This document shows, piece by piece, positions 31,527 through 43,640 of a stretch of DNA of 64,000 nucleotides; position 1 is the first letter of the stretch; the number at the start of each line of letters is the position of its first letter. The DNA is taken from the NCBI GenBank assembly GCA_964017235.1, contig OZ024936.1, positions 91,920,537-91,984,536 on the forward strand, in the 5' to 3' direction. This DNA is from Sabellastarte sp. h YS-2021. Taxonomy: Eukaryota; Annelida; Polychaeta; Sabellida; Sabellidae. The translations under genes and the position numbers were made by a program. The notes beneath the pieces were generated by a model. That model was not told the DNA's origin. It worked only from the letters and a program-made list of their open reading frames with translations, and did no database searches.

Positions 31527-33042
31527 GTAACCACATGCCTTGATCAAGTAAACATGTCCCTTGTAATTCTAATGTTTCTTTTACAATAGTTCTATATCAC
31601 TTATTTGTATTCTTTGTATAGTTACAAATTGTTATCTGAAAATATTGCTGTATCCTTATTGATAAATGTATTGTTTACAGACAAAATAAAAAAAAAGTGA
31701 AATGAAACTTTGATATTTACTGGTTGTCACTATGTAACATTAAATGGTAAACCAAACTGTGCATTATATTGGAACATTTTACTCTATTATGATGACTATT
31801 AGAACATACTGAGCACACTTCATTTTACAGTTCATTACATGCAAATATGTTAAAAATATCACTAGGCTTTTACATATTTATCTTTAAAAACTTTTCCCAT
31901 GTGCTTTCTGTAGATATTTCATTTAACTTATATTATTTTCAATCTGACAGCTACAAGGACCTATGTTATCCCTAGAAATGATTAAAAATCATTGAACTTT
32001 TCACTATTTTTATGTGACTGATACATAAAAAGTGATTTTTATTGAAAATAAATGAAAGTTTAAGAAATTGATTTAAATTTCTAAATTTTCACATATTTTA
32101 ACTGTACTTTCATTCAGCAGAAATTTTACCTTATCATTTAACACAACATGATTTACACCGAAACAAGTCTGCATGTATTCTCAATCTATTGTTAAACAGA
32201 GATTATTAGTAAGTGGTTTCTTTATTTTCTTTCAATCAAGGCTTAATAGTTTGCCATTTTCTGGTAGATTTATGACTTTAGTGTGGGTACTGACTACTTG
32301 ATCAAAGGATTGTTGTTAGACACTGTGAAAAGGAAAGCTAGCCCCTATAGTAATTCGATTTCAGCATAGTCTTTCAGAGGGACTTAATCTCTTTTAAGGC
32401 ATCTATGGTTAGGGTGTGGCTTCCTCTATTAAAGGGAGAACATCAAAGGGATGTTTTATTTAACCCTAATTGTAGATCTAAATTTTTATTGGTGACCTTT
32501 GGAAAAGAAAACATGTACTTTGTTAAAATATATTGTTAAATGTACTGTGAAATTCAGTTCTTGAACAAGAAATATATCTGAACCTTATTATCTTGTGTGT
32601 TGTTCCTTATACATAAAGCAATACATAAAGCATCATAATTTGATAAATATTTAGATATTTAAATTTATAAACTTGCCTATGTACAGTACAGTTTATTTTA
32701 AATGAAAAAAAATATATATTACAAGTTTTTTTCTCATATCACATGTAACTGCTTTTGAAATTATAAAGTGATGTTAACTAGTTATCCCAGTGTTGGATTG
32801 TAAACCAGTATTTACTGATTTTGCATATTTACTGTAACATATACAATTTTTACTCAAATAACCAAGCTTTGTGATGGATGGTGACATAAGTTTTCATACC
32901 TGAAAATGGCTGATATATATAAACAATATTAATTAAAGTGTGCTGTTAATAAGAAACTCCTTATAAACTGTTAAGTGCTGTGTAAAAGAGTTTGGCTTCT
33001 GAAAAAGACAATGAATGTGAAAGATTTGTTTTATCAATGAGT

Positions 33043-33200
33043 GGGTCACAGTGGCAGAAAATGTGGCAGAGTGACACTCTTGCCTCCCACCTCTGAGATC
33101 AGAGTTTGAATCCATGCCCAACCTCAAGTGGGAATGCTGGTATCTGCTTGCTGTTGGTAAGCAGTTTACAGTGCAAAATCTTGACCAACTGTATAATGAG
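33043..33200 (+). mobile_element. tRNA-derived SINE (family B)
   Basis: AATGTGGCAGAGTGACACTC, CTCTGAGATCAGAGTTTGAA (degraded B box), CTCAAGTGGGAATG, GTAAGCAGTTTACAGTGCAA and CTTGACCAACTGTATAATG follow in family order. Confidence 0.6.
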
Positions 33201-34127
33201 GGGACCTACCATTAATTTGTGTTCCTATTACCTATATTCTTAAAATTTTCCAGAAGAGTGGGGTCTACCTTTTCAATACTTATGACTTCATTAGTTAAAA
33301 GTTGGGAAACTGCCATTTACTGTTTTTCTAACCTATCTGTTACAACCCCAAACATACAGATTTCTTAGAGTTAATGTGGCAATTGATAAATTAACAAACA
33401 GTTGAGCTAAATCATGGTGTGGGGGGACCAACTGTTAATTTAATAATCATACCATCTCTTAGTATACAGGGTAAAGGAAAACAGCCATTTACAGTGTTTC
33501 AGACTTCCCTGAAGAACAAGTAAATCTTGTTTTATTTATATCCATCTGATAGAATAATACCTTGACAAAGGATAAACAGAGAACAAAATCCCTTCCTATT
33601 TCCTGTTACCTATTTTTTGTGTGTGGTACATGTACAGGTCCCCGAAAAAGTGTTTGTGTTGGGTTGAGGGGGGCATTTTTTGTGAGAAATAGTGCTTGTC
33701 CTGTCACTTCAAAGGCCTGTGACATCATGCATGCTGGTGATGTCACAATTCAGGATTGACATTGTGGTTAAGGTTTTTCTATGGTCAAAATAATTCAAAA
33801 CTGCATGACAGGTTCAGGTCATAGTTAGTAGGTAAAAATCTAATGCCCTTAGAACATTTGTTTATGGTGACCTTAAACTTCTGATAATAATTATATTGTG
33901 TTACCTTGTAAAGGCCAGTAAGAAAAAAAACTACTTTGTGAACTTCATTTTGTGTGTTAATACATATTATTTAAATTGTTTAAGTTTCTAAGAAAATGGA
34001 GGGTGTACAAGGATGCTAATGCATCTTGTAACAATATTTTTAAAATTGAAATTTACTTACAGGTATATACTACATGATACATCTATAATGTATGCTGCTT
34101 CATTGCAAAATAAACATATTTTTAGTC

Positions 34128-34196
34128 CGGGATTTGAACCACAGACCTCAGAGGTGGGAGTTGAGTGTGTTACCACTCTCCCACCATGCTGTTAAA
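34128..34196 (-). mobile_element. SINE head fragment (family B)
   Basis: On the minus strand GGTGGGAGAGTGGTAACACA, CCTCTGAGGTCTGTGGTTCA and AATCCCGGAC form the head only. Confidence 0.6.
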
Positions 34197-36390
34197 TCTC
34201 CATGTATAATATGAAGTACACTACATTGTGATATCATCAACATGTGTGAGATCACAGGCCTTTGAACTTTATAAGTGTTAATTCTCACCAACACTTGGTT
34301 GTGTGCCCCCCTCCCCTTGTGCTCCCCCCTCCCTTATGCCCCCTCCCCCTCAAAAATCGTTCAAATCTTTGGCACAAAATAATCAAATGGAAAATAGATA
34401 ATTGAAAGTTGAAGTGTGATTCATTGTCAGAGACGGATCAATAATAAGTAATACTCTGCTCTACCTATTTCCTATTTTCATGTTGGAAGTCAAAAATGGA
34501 TAACATAGACTAAATTTAACTTTTAATTTTAATTTTGACCTCCTTTAGAAGGGAGTATAATTAACAGTAGGTCCCCTCAGTAAGGTTTAACTGTTAATTA
34601 TATTATCAGCTTCTGTTAGTCTGTTTCTATGCATAGCATTAAAATAGGTAATAAGTACATTTCATATTTTTGGAAAAGGGAATCAATGTGGGAAGATGCC
34701 TGTTTACCTATTTTTCTAAAAGTAAGGCAGGCCTACCTGCACCAATATAATGCCAGATAACAGTAAAACAAATTAACACTGTAGTTAACTTCATCTCGGA
34801 AAACATCTTTGCTGAGGGAGCATCTGAGATAGAATGCCGGATGCCATTTGAAATTATATATATTGTCTGAACACGTTTCAGACAGTATTATCTTAAATTT
34901 TAGTTTTAGTACAATAAGCCATTGTAAAAGTTTTCATTGAATCAGGACACTTGGTATGGTCACTTGAAATCCACATTGAAATTTGAGTTTTCACATAAAC
35001 TTATATTACATTAGATTTAAGTTATCAAACTCAAATAAGTAAGATTTTAAATTTGACATTTTAGCAAATCACAGAACTGGTTGATATTTTTATTTCATAG
35101 GTGTTACAGTATTGCAGAAAATGACAAATTAATCGTCTTACTGTGAAAGCAAGATTACATCAGTAAGACACAAGAAACAAAGAAATGTATATAATATAGT
35201 GTTTTAGAAATAGTCTTTTTCATTTACTGTTTGTCCAATGCAGAAACCTTAAGTCTACTTGCTTTTGTAAGGAATGATTCATATATTTTTTTATCAGATC
35301 AGTTGCATCAATGGTTTAGTGTACTTCATATTGTCATTTCTGACCAGGAACTGACAAATTTATCTCTATAGCTTTTATTTTATTTTATTATTTATTGCAT
35401 AACATCTTACAACTATGGTAACTTATAACACCTATGTTGTTGTTACTACTATGACATAATTAGTAAAAGTTTTTGTTGCAAATACAAAATTAGTAACAGT
35501 GACCTTTTAAACCAATGAAAATTTCCACGTACAATAGGAAGACCACTGTTACTATCATATACTATCGAATATGATATAAAACAGGAATGAGGACTTTCTC
35601 TAGTAATGTGTAGATTAACAATAGTCTAATATAACTGAGGAACTCTGAGTATGAATGTAATATCCAGATTACATTATAGGCATTAATTGTGCCAGTTATA
35701 CATGGCAGGAAAAGGAAGAGGATTGCTGTATATCCTGTGAAATGTACTGACAAATCATGACCTACAGTTTAGATACAGATGAGGTTCAGAATTGGGTGAG
35801 GACAACTGTTTCAAATATTGGTCATTATATTTGCACAAAGTGGATTTAAAGTATGAGCTGTGCTAATGATATTGTTAAGAAACCACAGCAAACCTCTATG
35901 CAGCTACAGTTATAATTATATATAATAAGTTTACTTCTTAATTAGGACATTGCTTTTCCCTGACAAAACTCTGCTATTGAATTATAGAGAGTATAGTTAT
36001 TATTGTTTCAATAACTTATTCAAATAGAAACACAAATTCTATTTCATATTTTCATTTTTTACATTATTCTAAAAATAGAGGATTGTTTGTCTTTCTAAGA
36101 ATATAAAATATTACAGTCAAAAACAAAACACTGAAAAAGAAAATTAAATACCTTCATTTGCGAATAACAGCTATATATTCTTCTTTGCTCTTTGTCTGCT
36201 GCAAAATAAGTAAATGAAAATTTTCTCTGAAGTGTTTTCAATGATTGATTTGGTTCTTTTACAAGAGCAGTTCGGCAGCAGTCTTCATACATTCACATGC
36301 ATTAAATGTTGAATTTTGTAACACTTGATTATGCATTCTCTGTAGATTTATTGTGTATATTTTGTATATTATAGTCATCATCTGTGTAGT

Positions 36391-36540
36391 ATAGCAGTAG
36401 TATATAGTGAGTAGGTCAGTTTTCTCCAAGTATGAGTGTATTTACAAAGAAGGTGAAAGGTCAGGAGTACTGTGCACAGTTTCTTACACGCATGAGTGCA
36501 CTGACAAAGAAGGTCAAAGGTCAGGTTGCAAGGTCAAATT
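36391..36540 (+). promoter_or_regulatory. Imperfect 60-bp tandem repeat carrying DR1-type motifs
   Basis: Two copies ~60 bases apart share ATGAGTG, ACAAAGAAGGT and AAAGGTCAGG. The second contains AGGTCAAAGGTCA (36511-36523), a perfect direct repeat of AGGTCA with one-base spacing, the consensus for RXR/HNF4-type nuclear receptors. The first has AGGTGAAAGGTCA (36451-36463). A further AAGGTCA lies at 36530-36536. They abut the 3' end of the minus-strand retroelement. Binding is unproven. Confidence 0.4.
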
Positions 36541-36631
36541 GACAGGTACCATTTTATGGTTTGCAGTTTTTATTTTTTATGCATTAGTAGGTATACACAG
36601 GGCTAAAACAGTAGAAGGTTTGAAAATTTTT

Positions 36632-37360
36632 TTAAATTAAACAAACCCAATCTACAAGGAGGGAGGAATAAAGGAGGCAAAAGTGGTAGGGACAATTGAG
36701 GGAGCAACCAAAGCATTTTGTAAAGATGAACCGCTGAACTTCCCAAAGGCCATGTGCCGTACTGTCCTGAAGGTGAATGTTTTGATCAAATGCAAAAGTG
36801 GTGTGTGACCTCCGAAAAGAGTGAAAACCATGCCCCTGTAAGGGTTTATTCATATGAGTAAGGACCATTTAAGGTCCTAATTGTTGTGTCAATGACTGGG
36901 TGAAAAGGGGGTTCCTGTGTGCAAACAATGGAGCATGCCTAGGAAGTGGTCTAGAGTCCAATAAATCAACCAGGGCTTTGACAGGGCACATCTGGATTTG
37001 TTAATCTAAGGATTTGGACAAAATGATGAGCTGTGTTATCTTGCAAAGTCTTGGTCCATTTAAGCATAACATGAGCTCCAGGTTCCACGAAAAGTGTGTC
37101 CTGCTTCAAAATGGATCAAATAGACCTTTGGAATGGGGAGCTACATTAGACATCCTCGGGAATGCAAACAATGCAAGAAGAAAAGCAGCTCGAAAGAGGG
37201 GAGGGTCAAAAAAATTATTGCAAGCTCTTGAAATGCCACCCAAAATTTGTAAGGAGAATATGCCTCTGAAGGTTGAATAAAAGAAGAATTTTGACCGATA
37301 CTCTTCAAGTAGGACAAGACCAACTGACGTCATAGTATGCAGTCGTCCCAACTGTAACAC
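36632..37360 (-). pseudogene. Tyrosine recombinase of the second retroelement
   Basis: FRAAFLLALFAFPRMSNVAP (about 37215-37150) holds the box I Arg, aligned with FFRLSNLVP of the first element. GHGFHSFRRSHTTFAFDQNI (about 36833-36770) holds the H-x-x-R box. HGLWE follows in the same frame, and the expected SSAVHLYK with the nucleophilic Tyr is in another frame, so a frameshift separates box II from the tyrosine. Stops interrupt the stretch between boxes. Confidence 0.75.
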
Positions 37361-37584
37361 CTGGCCAAGGACCTCAAGGAGGCCAAATAATTCAGAATCA
37401 TGTTATATGTTATTCACATACAATTACTCCAAAAAGGCCAGTACTGAGTGTAGAGTAAGGTCCTGAAATGTGTTCTATGAGCAGATCTTGTTGAAGGTCT
37501 GTAGGCTGTTTTAATTCTGCTCCAGGCAGCAGCCGGGGAAGTGGAAGGAGAATCCAAATCTGAAATTAAATATGAAGACTAAGG

Positions 37585-38130
37585 TCAAAATATGGATGAA
37601 GCCCAGTGATAATTATCTAACAAATCCTGCAGAATTTCGTTATTCACAGGTTTGTGTGAGTAAATACGAGATAAGGTGTCAGCTATTGTGTTTCTGACGC
37701 CAGGAATGTGACAACCTTGCAAATCAATGTTGTTATGAGCACTCAACAACCAAATATCGTGATACACAGGGCCAAGAATGGATCTCTAGTTTTGCCAGTC
37801 ATGATCACACTGTAATTATTGCAAAAAATCATTCTGCGCATGTGACATCACTGACTACTTCTTAATCAGAGCTAGTATAACATTTAACATTTCCAAATTG
37901 ACTATCATTAAATGAAAATTAGGAACATCCTTAACAGGAGTAGAATAAACTTTGTGGAACCAAGCCATATCTTTTGAAATTTTTGATTTATAAAGATTTT
38001 ATTCTTGCTAAAATTCTTACAAAATAAAGCCAAAATGCGATTGATGAATCCACGAGCAGATTGTACACACTTCTGAATGTATAAAAGGTTGGCCATAAGG
38101 GACTGAAATGACCTTTTGGTTGAATACAAC
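37585..38130 (-). pseudogene. RT thumb and RNase H of the second retroelement
   Basis: MANLLYIQKCVQSARGFINR (about 38090-38030) aligns with LLLYVHKCVKPARAFLNRML of the first element. The end of RNase H is seen in NIDLQGCHIPGVRNTIADTL (about 37733-37674), with the His and Asp (IADTLSR) that close retroelement RNase H domains. The middle is degraded. Confidence 0.75.
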
Positions 38131-38273
38131 TGACCATTTTACACTCATCTCCCGCAATTTGTCAGGGGACATTTAAAGAGTACTCGTGTTTACATCTATA
38201 TAAATGCCCAAATATGTAATAGTTTTAGTGGGAGGGGTCAATTTAATGGAATTCAAAGGGAGGCCGAGTTAAT

Positions 38274-38980
38274 TCAATAGAGTGTATAAATTTCTGAACA
38301 CTGTGTCAGCCTTGAAAACCTAAGTAAAACTGCCATGTGGTCGTCGATATAGCAGTGTAACGTAACTTGATCTCTCATAAGGTAAACTGCAGCATCGGAA
38401 ACTAACTGAAATGAAGCACTCCTATGGTCCCAGAAGAACGCAACCGACTTATCAAGGAAATACTGATCATTCCGCTTAAGACCAAACTTAAAAGAGTCAG
38501 CTGGGTCCACAGGAATTTTCCTAAATGCTCTTGCCCTGTCAACCTGAAACAATACAGTGTCATCCTCAGTATTTATTCAGGCATAAGTTTTAATTTAAAT
38601 TAAGTACCATCAAAGAAATCTTTAGTTACATAATCATTTAAGGAATTGCCTTTGGGATATGACAGATCCAGGATCACTCTTCTATTGTCCCCTTCCTTGG
38701 GACAGTTCATCAAAGGTGAGCAATGAAATTCTGTATGGTTTATAGTATTAGTAGGACCAAGCATGGGTCCCAAAGTGATTTCTTTTGTTAAGTACTTAGA
38801 AATATCATCTGGAAACAGCAATACAGATTGATGATTACAAACATCCGTATTATATAACTGAGCGACCATGAATTGAAAGGGGAAACCCAGACCTGATATA
38901 CTGGATTAATCTGTCATCCAGATAATCTATCCATCCTGTCATCCGGTGTTTCTTCCAAGCATAAAAATTCAACCCGGAAT
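38274..38980 (-). pseudogene. Reverse transcriptase core of the second retroelement
   Basis: The segment from ~38980 reads GLNFYAWKKHRM and IDYLDDRLIQYIRSGFPLSI, the DIRS/Ngaro pre-RT block. ITLGPMLGP and FHCSPLMNCPKEGDNRRVIL follow with DLSYPKGNSLND, then after a frame break FQVDRARAFRKIPVDPADSF (catalytic Asp) and LHCYIDDHMAVL (catalytic YIDD, about 38350-38330). Frame breaks near 38870, 38600 and 38560 show inactivity. Confidence 0.8.
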
Positions 38981-39399
38981 CAACTGGATTTCTTGCTTCT
39001 CAATAGTTGGGCTTGTTAGTAGACAAAATAACATCAGCTACTTGCAAACATGTACCAATTAAATTAATATTGACTGGAGGTCTATCTGGACCTATAAAAT
39101 TAAAGTATGTGGCTTCTAAAGCCACAGTTTTAGTAGGAATGTTAAAGTCCCTAACCATGTTTTAACATGGCCGCCTGTTAAAACCTTGAGCCATTCTCTT
39201 TAAAGCATCCAAGTCGATGGTTTTAAAAATGTCATCTTGTGTGACTGCTTTAATATGGCAATCACAATACTGCACATCCTCTTGAGAGGAGACATCCTCT
39301 TGAGAGGATGTGCTCAGCTAATTCTGCATGAGATATGAGTTCATCAATAATGTGTGCCATATAGTACATATATTAGCACCCATGTAGGTCCAGACATAA

Positions 39400-40730
39400 C
39401 TTGTTCTTATAAAACTCATAATGAGTAATCTTGTCTAGTAAACGGTCTTGTATGAACGATCTCAAGATAACACAAACTGCCCATGAAAGGTTAAGGTGAG
39501 AAGCTGTTCCCTTTGTGTTACTGACCATATACAATAGCTATGAGTGATATCAGAATCATTATCAAACACAACCTGCCCCAACTGATCCCCATGGGTGCTC
39601 CAATAATACGTGAAAGACAACTTGATGCCAGAACTTTTAACTGCATACGACTGGCTAGATTTATAAAAATCCCACTGATCAGTACTTTTCTCCCCAAGAA
39701 TCCCAGAAGCACAAATGTGCCTCACTTCATTTAGTGTATTATATATAGCCAATGAAAAATAAGGACCCACGTCACACCCCATCTGCGGGGTTACATAACT
39801 GCTAAAGCCCTGGGGAGAGCCGACATGCTCATCATTATAATATGATCCAACCTTTCATTGAACAAAATGACTTTGCAATTCAGTATTAACATTATAATAT
39901 GTACCACCGCCAGTCAAACAACAGTTAAAGTCTTTATTTGTGTCATGTTCATAAGAATTTTGATCAGTTAACTTACCATCTCTACATAAATATGTTTTAT
40001 CATAATTTTCAGAAAGTTCTGTCTCTTCCAGGTGATTGATCAGGATCCTACCTTGTTTTACTGGATTTTCTTTCCTGTACCTCATTGCAATTCTTAGCAG
40101 TGCACTTGAATTCCGGATGAGTCATGAAATGTTCTTGCCTGTGACAAAATATGCTTGTAGATCCCATGCTGACCCTTCATTATTGCAGCTACCACCATTA
40201 AAAAATTTACAAACTGATTTTGCTTGCAGCAGTGATGAGACTCTGGCTATTAAGAACAGTAATTTGTGATGAACTTACACAATTGAGAGCCCACTGTGTT
40301 GAGTCATCCCAACGCAACCTGCCTTCCTCTACCTCTGTCATAGAGACAGCCCATGTGGCTCTTACAGTTGCCCGCTGAATAGCCACAGCATCATGTAATG
40401 CAAGAGTTACCTGGATCAGAACCTGATGTAATAAAATATTATCCTCTACCTACAACACATTGTTGAGTTTACCTGCTACCCACTGTTGTAGACTCATGTC
40501 ATCATAAGCTGGCATACGTGAATTCACAAAACCCTCATTGGGCCACCTCCCTTCTGGTCTGGCATTAGGTGTTTTGGTGGTATTATATCTGACTGATTTA
40601 CGTCTAGCAGTGAGAGGCTTACTTGGGATCATCTCTTGCTGTACATAAGCCTCCTAATCAGCTAGTAACTTAGAAACCACATTGGAAACTTCAGGGAAAA
40701 TTCTCACCTTGTCGAGTAATTGCGTCCTTA
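39400..40730 (-). pseudogene. Gag-like region of the second retroelement
   Basis: From ~40730 downward: QLLDKVRIFPEVSNVVSKLL, IPSKPLTARRKSVRYN, PEGRWPNEGFVNSRMPAYDD, MSLQQWVAGKLNNVLQ and AVSMTEVEEGRLRWDDSTQW. The last phrase matches AVRMCKMEHGSLK-ED of the first element, just upstream of its zinc cluster. Below ~40100 the open frames 40085-39855 and 39782-39462 are without recognised domains and probably belong to the gag/pol linker. A second copy of GACATCCTCTTGAGAGGATG-type sequence at 39279-39310 is a local duplication. Confidence 0.55.
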
Positions 40731-40737
40731 CAATAAC

Positions 40738-40990
40738 ATGTGGCTCATTTGGTAGGGTGTTGGACTCAAAATCCAAGGGTTGTGGGTTCGATCCCCTGGG
40801 ATGCTGACTGTTTCATGTGGGATAACATCCTTGGCCAAGATGCTAACCTGGACTGTGCCTCTCTCTACCCAGGAGTAATGGGTACCTGGCTGCCAGTGGG
40901 TTCTTAGTGTGTGTGTGCTGTATTGTGGCTGCCCCCTAGTATGTTTCGAGAGGGAACTGAGACAGATAACATAAGTAAGTAAGTAAGAAA
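40738..40990 (+). mobile_element. tRNA-derived SINE (family C)
   Basis: The head TGGCTCATTTGGTAGGGTGT (A box) and TGTGGGTTCGATCCCCTGGG (perfect B box) is followed by a ~180-base body and a (TAAG)n end at about 40971-40987. The anticodon-arm-like TTGGA/TCCAA stem is retained, but no acceptor stem pairs, so it is a SINE and not a tRNA gene. It meets the 3' tail of the minus-strand L2 tail to tail. Confidence 0.75.
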
Positions 40991-42870
40991 CACTTATAAA
41001 GTGCCGAATTGATGTAAACATCCTCTTAGGCGCTGATGTGCAAAAAGGGATAGTCCAGTTCCAAAGCAAGGTCCCTTACCATATTAACGTCCGATAGGGG
41101 ATATAGGCTATGGTTTTAGGATAAGCTAATCTGAAAAGATATGTTTTCAACTGTTTTCTGAGACCAGAAATGCTTTCTATGGTTCTAATGGCTTGAGGAA
41201 GCTTGTTCCACTCCGTGGGAGCCCCTACTATGAAGCTGCGCAGCCCTGAGTGTTTATTTGGTTTAAATGAGGAAATTGATAGGCGATTGCCCCATGTGAG
41301 ATCACTCTGCCTAATCAGAGAGGAATGATATAGCGGTTGGCTGAAATGTATTGCTTTATAAGTAAGGAGATTGTATTTGAACAATATATGGTAATGAATG
41401 GGAAGCCAGTGTAGTTTGTGCAGGAAGGGTGTGACATGACAATATTTAATTAGCTCGCATACTGTACGACATAAGGCATTTTTAACTCTCTGTAGTCTGC
41501 TAATATATGCCTTTTTGTGTTGTAAAGCAGTGAGTTACAGTAATCCAGGCGACTGCTAACCAAGGCATTTGCCACCCTTACAGCTGTTTTATGATTTAAG
41601 TACCTGAGGACCCTTCGTAGTTCCCGGAGATGGTAGTAACGTATGAGACAAAGATTAGCCATGTGTCTTTTCATTGAATTTTCCGCATCCAGGATGACAC
41701 CAAGGTTTTTGACCGATTCAGCTGGTTCCATGCTGTTGCGAAGCAAACTCACTGGGAAAGATGACTTCAGGGAGCTTCTAATTTGATCATCACCAATCAC
41801 TATGAATTTCGTCTTGTCAGGATTTAATTTAAGTTTATTATTTCCCATCCAAGCGTGGACAGCCTTAAGGCAATTTGTCAGTTCAGTTCTGTTGTTCTAG
41901 AATCGAAGTTCCTAGAGCCAAGTTCCTAGTAAATTTGTGTGTCATCTCCATATAAGTGATTGGTCACGTTGAATTTAGATATGACTGAAATGAGTGCGTT
42001 ATATATAGGGTAAAATGGAGTGGCCCCAGGACTGAGCCCTGGGGAACCCCGTAAGGGAGTTGAAAAGCATCTGAAAGATGTCCATCTATTTTGATCCGCT
42101 GTTTCCTTGAGGTATGACTGAACCCACTCAAGCACTACCCCATCAATGCCATACCACTGCTGAAGGCAGTTGAATAGGATTGAGTGATCTATTGTATTGA
42201 AGGCTGCAGATAAGTTCAAAGGGACTAATCCAACAGCTGCATCCTTGTCCATTGACGTGGCAATGTCATTTTGTATTTTTAACAATGCCGTTTCAGTTGA
42301 GTGAGAAACTCTATATGCTGACTGATTTTCGTTGGATATACCCTTGTGAGCAATGTGCTCATTTATCTGCCTAGCCACAGCTTTCTCTATGAGTTTGGAG
42401 ATATAGCTGAGGTTTGACACTGGTCGATAATTCTTGAGAATATTTCTGTCAAGACCAGCTTTTTTCAACAAGGGTGTAACATGTGCAGTCTTAAGACAGG
42501 ATGGGAAACTGCCTTCCTGTAGGGAGTAGTTCACAATATTTGTAATAGGAATCAAGAGCACACTGATACAATCAGTGATGTTGGAATTGGATCCAAGTCA
42601 CATGATTTATTTGCTGTGGACTTAATGATTTTAAAGACTTCTTCCTCCGAGATGGTCTGGAAAGAAACAAACTTATTTTTGTAGGAAGTTGTGACAGGGG
42701 TATCGACATCAGTAGACAATAATCCAGATCTTAGTTTAGCAATTTTGTCTGTGAAATACCTGACAAAAGTGTTGATTAAACTGTTGATGGTAGTATGATC
42801 TGGAAGCACAATTTTTGGTGATCTATGATGGACTTTTTTATGGAATTCCACGAGGCCTTGGGGTTATCCT
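40988..42870 (-). mobile_element. L2-like LINE, 3' portion, frameshifted
   Basis: The minus strand carries, from 42851 down, FVRYFTDKIAKLRSGL, CDLDPIPTSLI, ITNIVNYSLQEGSFPSCLKT, VTPLLKKAGLD, NYRPVSNLSYISKLIEKAVA, NQSAYRVSHSTETALLKIQN, PLNLSAAFNTIDHSILFNCL (Asp changed to Asn in the catalytic block), LYGDDTQIY (YADD changed to YGDD), LKLNPDKTKFIVIGDDQI, SSRLDYCNSLLYN, IHYHILFKYNLLTYKA-type end and EWNKLPQAIRTIESI. The 3' end near 40990 has a GCGC...TTTATAAGTG tail. Both catalytic substitutions and several frameshifts show an inactive copy. It is 5'-truncated at ~42870, where the match stops. Confidence 0.85.
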
Positions 42871-43139
42871 CATTTTCCCTAACCATATTACTATAGTATT
42901 ACTTTGGTTTTCGCACATTCCAAGAGGTGGTTGAAATGGTTCACTGCGGCTCTATACCCACTATGATTAATGGCAGAGTTATCCCTTCGCCACTCCCTCT
43001 TGAGTTTGCGCTTGCGTCTCTTTGCTGCCAAAATCTTGCTGTTTATGAACCCTTTGTTCACATGTTGTGGAGTTTTGCGTTCATGTACAGGTGCGTGCTT
43101 GTCCAGTAAATTCCTAAGGATATGAAAATACTGGTGTCA

Positions 43140-43300
43140 TAACGTGTGTAAAAATGTTCTGAAACCCAGGCCAGGTTGTAAATGTAAAGTCGAGTGATAG
43201 TATATACTGATACTAGACTATAAACCATTGCATTTACATTTACCTTTACCCCTGTCTTTATTCCGCAGATCTATCGCGACTGGCTGTTGTCTGGTTGTCA
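43140..43300. repeat. Small imperfect fold-back
   Basis: CCAGGCCAGGTTGTAAATGT near 43168 is mirrored by CATTTACATTTACC at about 43230 and CACCCTGGCCTGG at 43299-43311. The left and right ends are inverted copies over 12-15 bases at two places. Non-coding. Confidence 0.45.
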
Positions 43301-43640
43301 CCCTGGCCTGGATTAAGATATCCTGGACACAACACCTCTTCTCGAGCTGGCCACTTGTATGAATTAATCAAGTTAGCATGTCACATAACGTCTCCTACAG
43401 TACCCTTAACTGGAGATGTAGGCTTAGGTTTGGGCAGCCTAAAAGTCACATTATCTCATCCTGCAGCAACAGTAGATGAAATGGGAGTGGAACCTACCAT
43501 ACTGTTACCTGGAATTCTGTCCATTCGCTTCATAATCTGACGGTTAGATTCTTCCAACCTTGCAAACATGCTCCTGTTCCGATGCATTTTTGTTACCCAC
43601 ACTTTTCTTACTTTTAGGTTTATTTGATGAAAGTTTCTTT
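43295..43640 (-). pseudogene. Gag N-terminus of the second retroelement (putative)
   Basis: The minus strand reads KKKKLSSNKPKSKKSVGNKN (basic, Ser-rich) and, one frame away, MFARLEESNRQIMKRMDRIP, a short amphipathic helix, then PKPKPTSPVKGTVGDVM. Basic leader plus helix is common at the start of DIRS-group gag, and the position fits the element below it, but the link is inference. Confidence 0.35.

Larger units (their letters stand above)
23984..31697 (+). mobile_element. Tx1/L1-like LINE, split by a DNA transposon
   Basis: Endonuclease, reverse transcriptase and C-terminal region follow on the plus strand from 23984 to a stop at 31524-31526. A ~170-base 3' UTR ends in an A-rich tract (31681-31697). 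The 3.78-kb transposon at 24505-28280 is excluded. No ORF1 is visible upstream. The overall order and motifs fit the L1/Tx1 lineage rather than L2. Several stops are CGA-to-TGA changes, so the copy is dead and was probably methylated. Confidence 0.85.
31698..36390. other. Long stretch without a gene
   Basis: Apart from the SINE pieces listed separately, nothing is recognised on either strand. It is strongly AT-rich with a C/T-rich patch at 34306-34350 (repeated CCCCTCCC) and a perfect 10-bp inverted repeat TGTGACATCA/TGATGTCACA at about 33718-33748. Confidence 0.4.
36632..43640 (-). mobile_element. Second tyrosine-recombinase retroelement (DIRS/Ngaro group), decayed
   Basis: Read on the minus strand, the order is gag-like N-terminal piece (43640-43295), then a gap filled by an L2, a SINE and a fold-back. 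Then come the gag-like remainder (40730-~39400), RT (38980-38274), RT end/RNase H (38130-37585) and recombinase (37360-36632). It is a different copy, much diverged from the one at 7.6 kb, but alignable in the RT, thumb and recombinase blocks. Terminal repeats were not located with confidence, so whether it is Ngaro or DIRS1-like is open. Confidence 0.7.

Noticed and set aside
19930-32860. A single 13-kb transposon bounded by the related inverted motifs at 19.93 and 32.8 kb
   Set aside because: The shared block is only ~40 bases, the motifs are themselves multi-copy, no target duplication is seen, and the interval contains unrelated elements with their own boundaries.
40738-40805. tRNA gene with CAA-like anticodon loop
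   Set aside because: A and B boxes and an anticodon-like stem are present, but the acceptor stem does not pair and a SINE body with a (TAAG)n tail follows.
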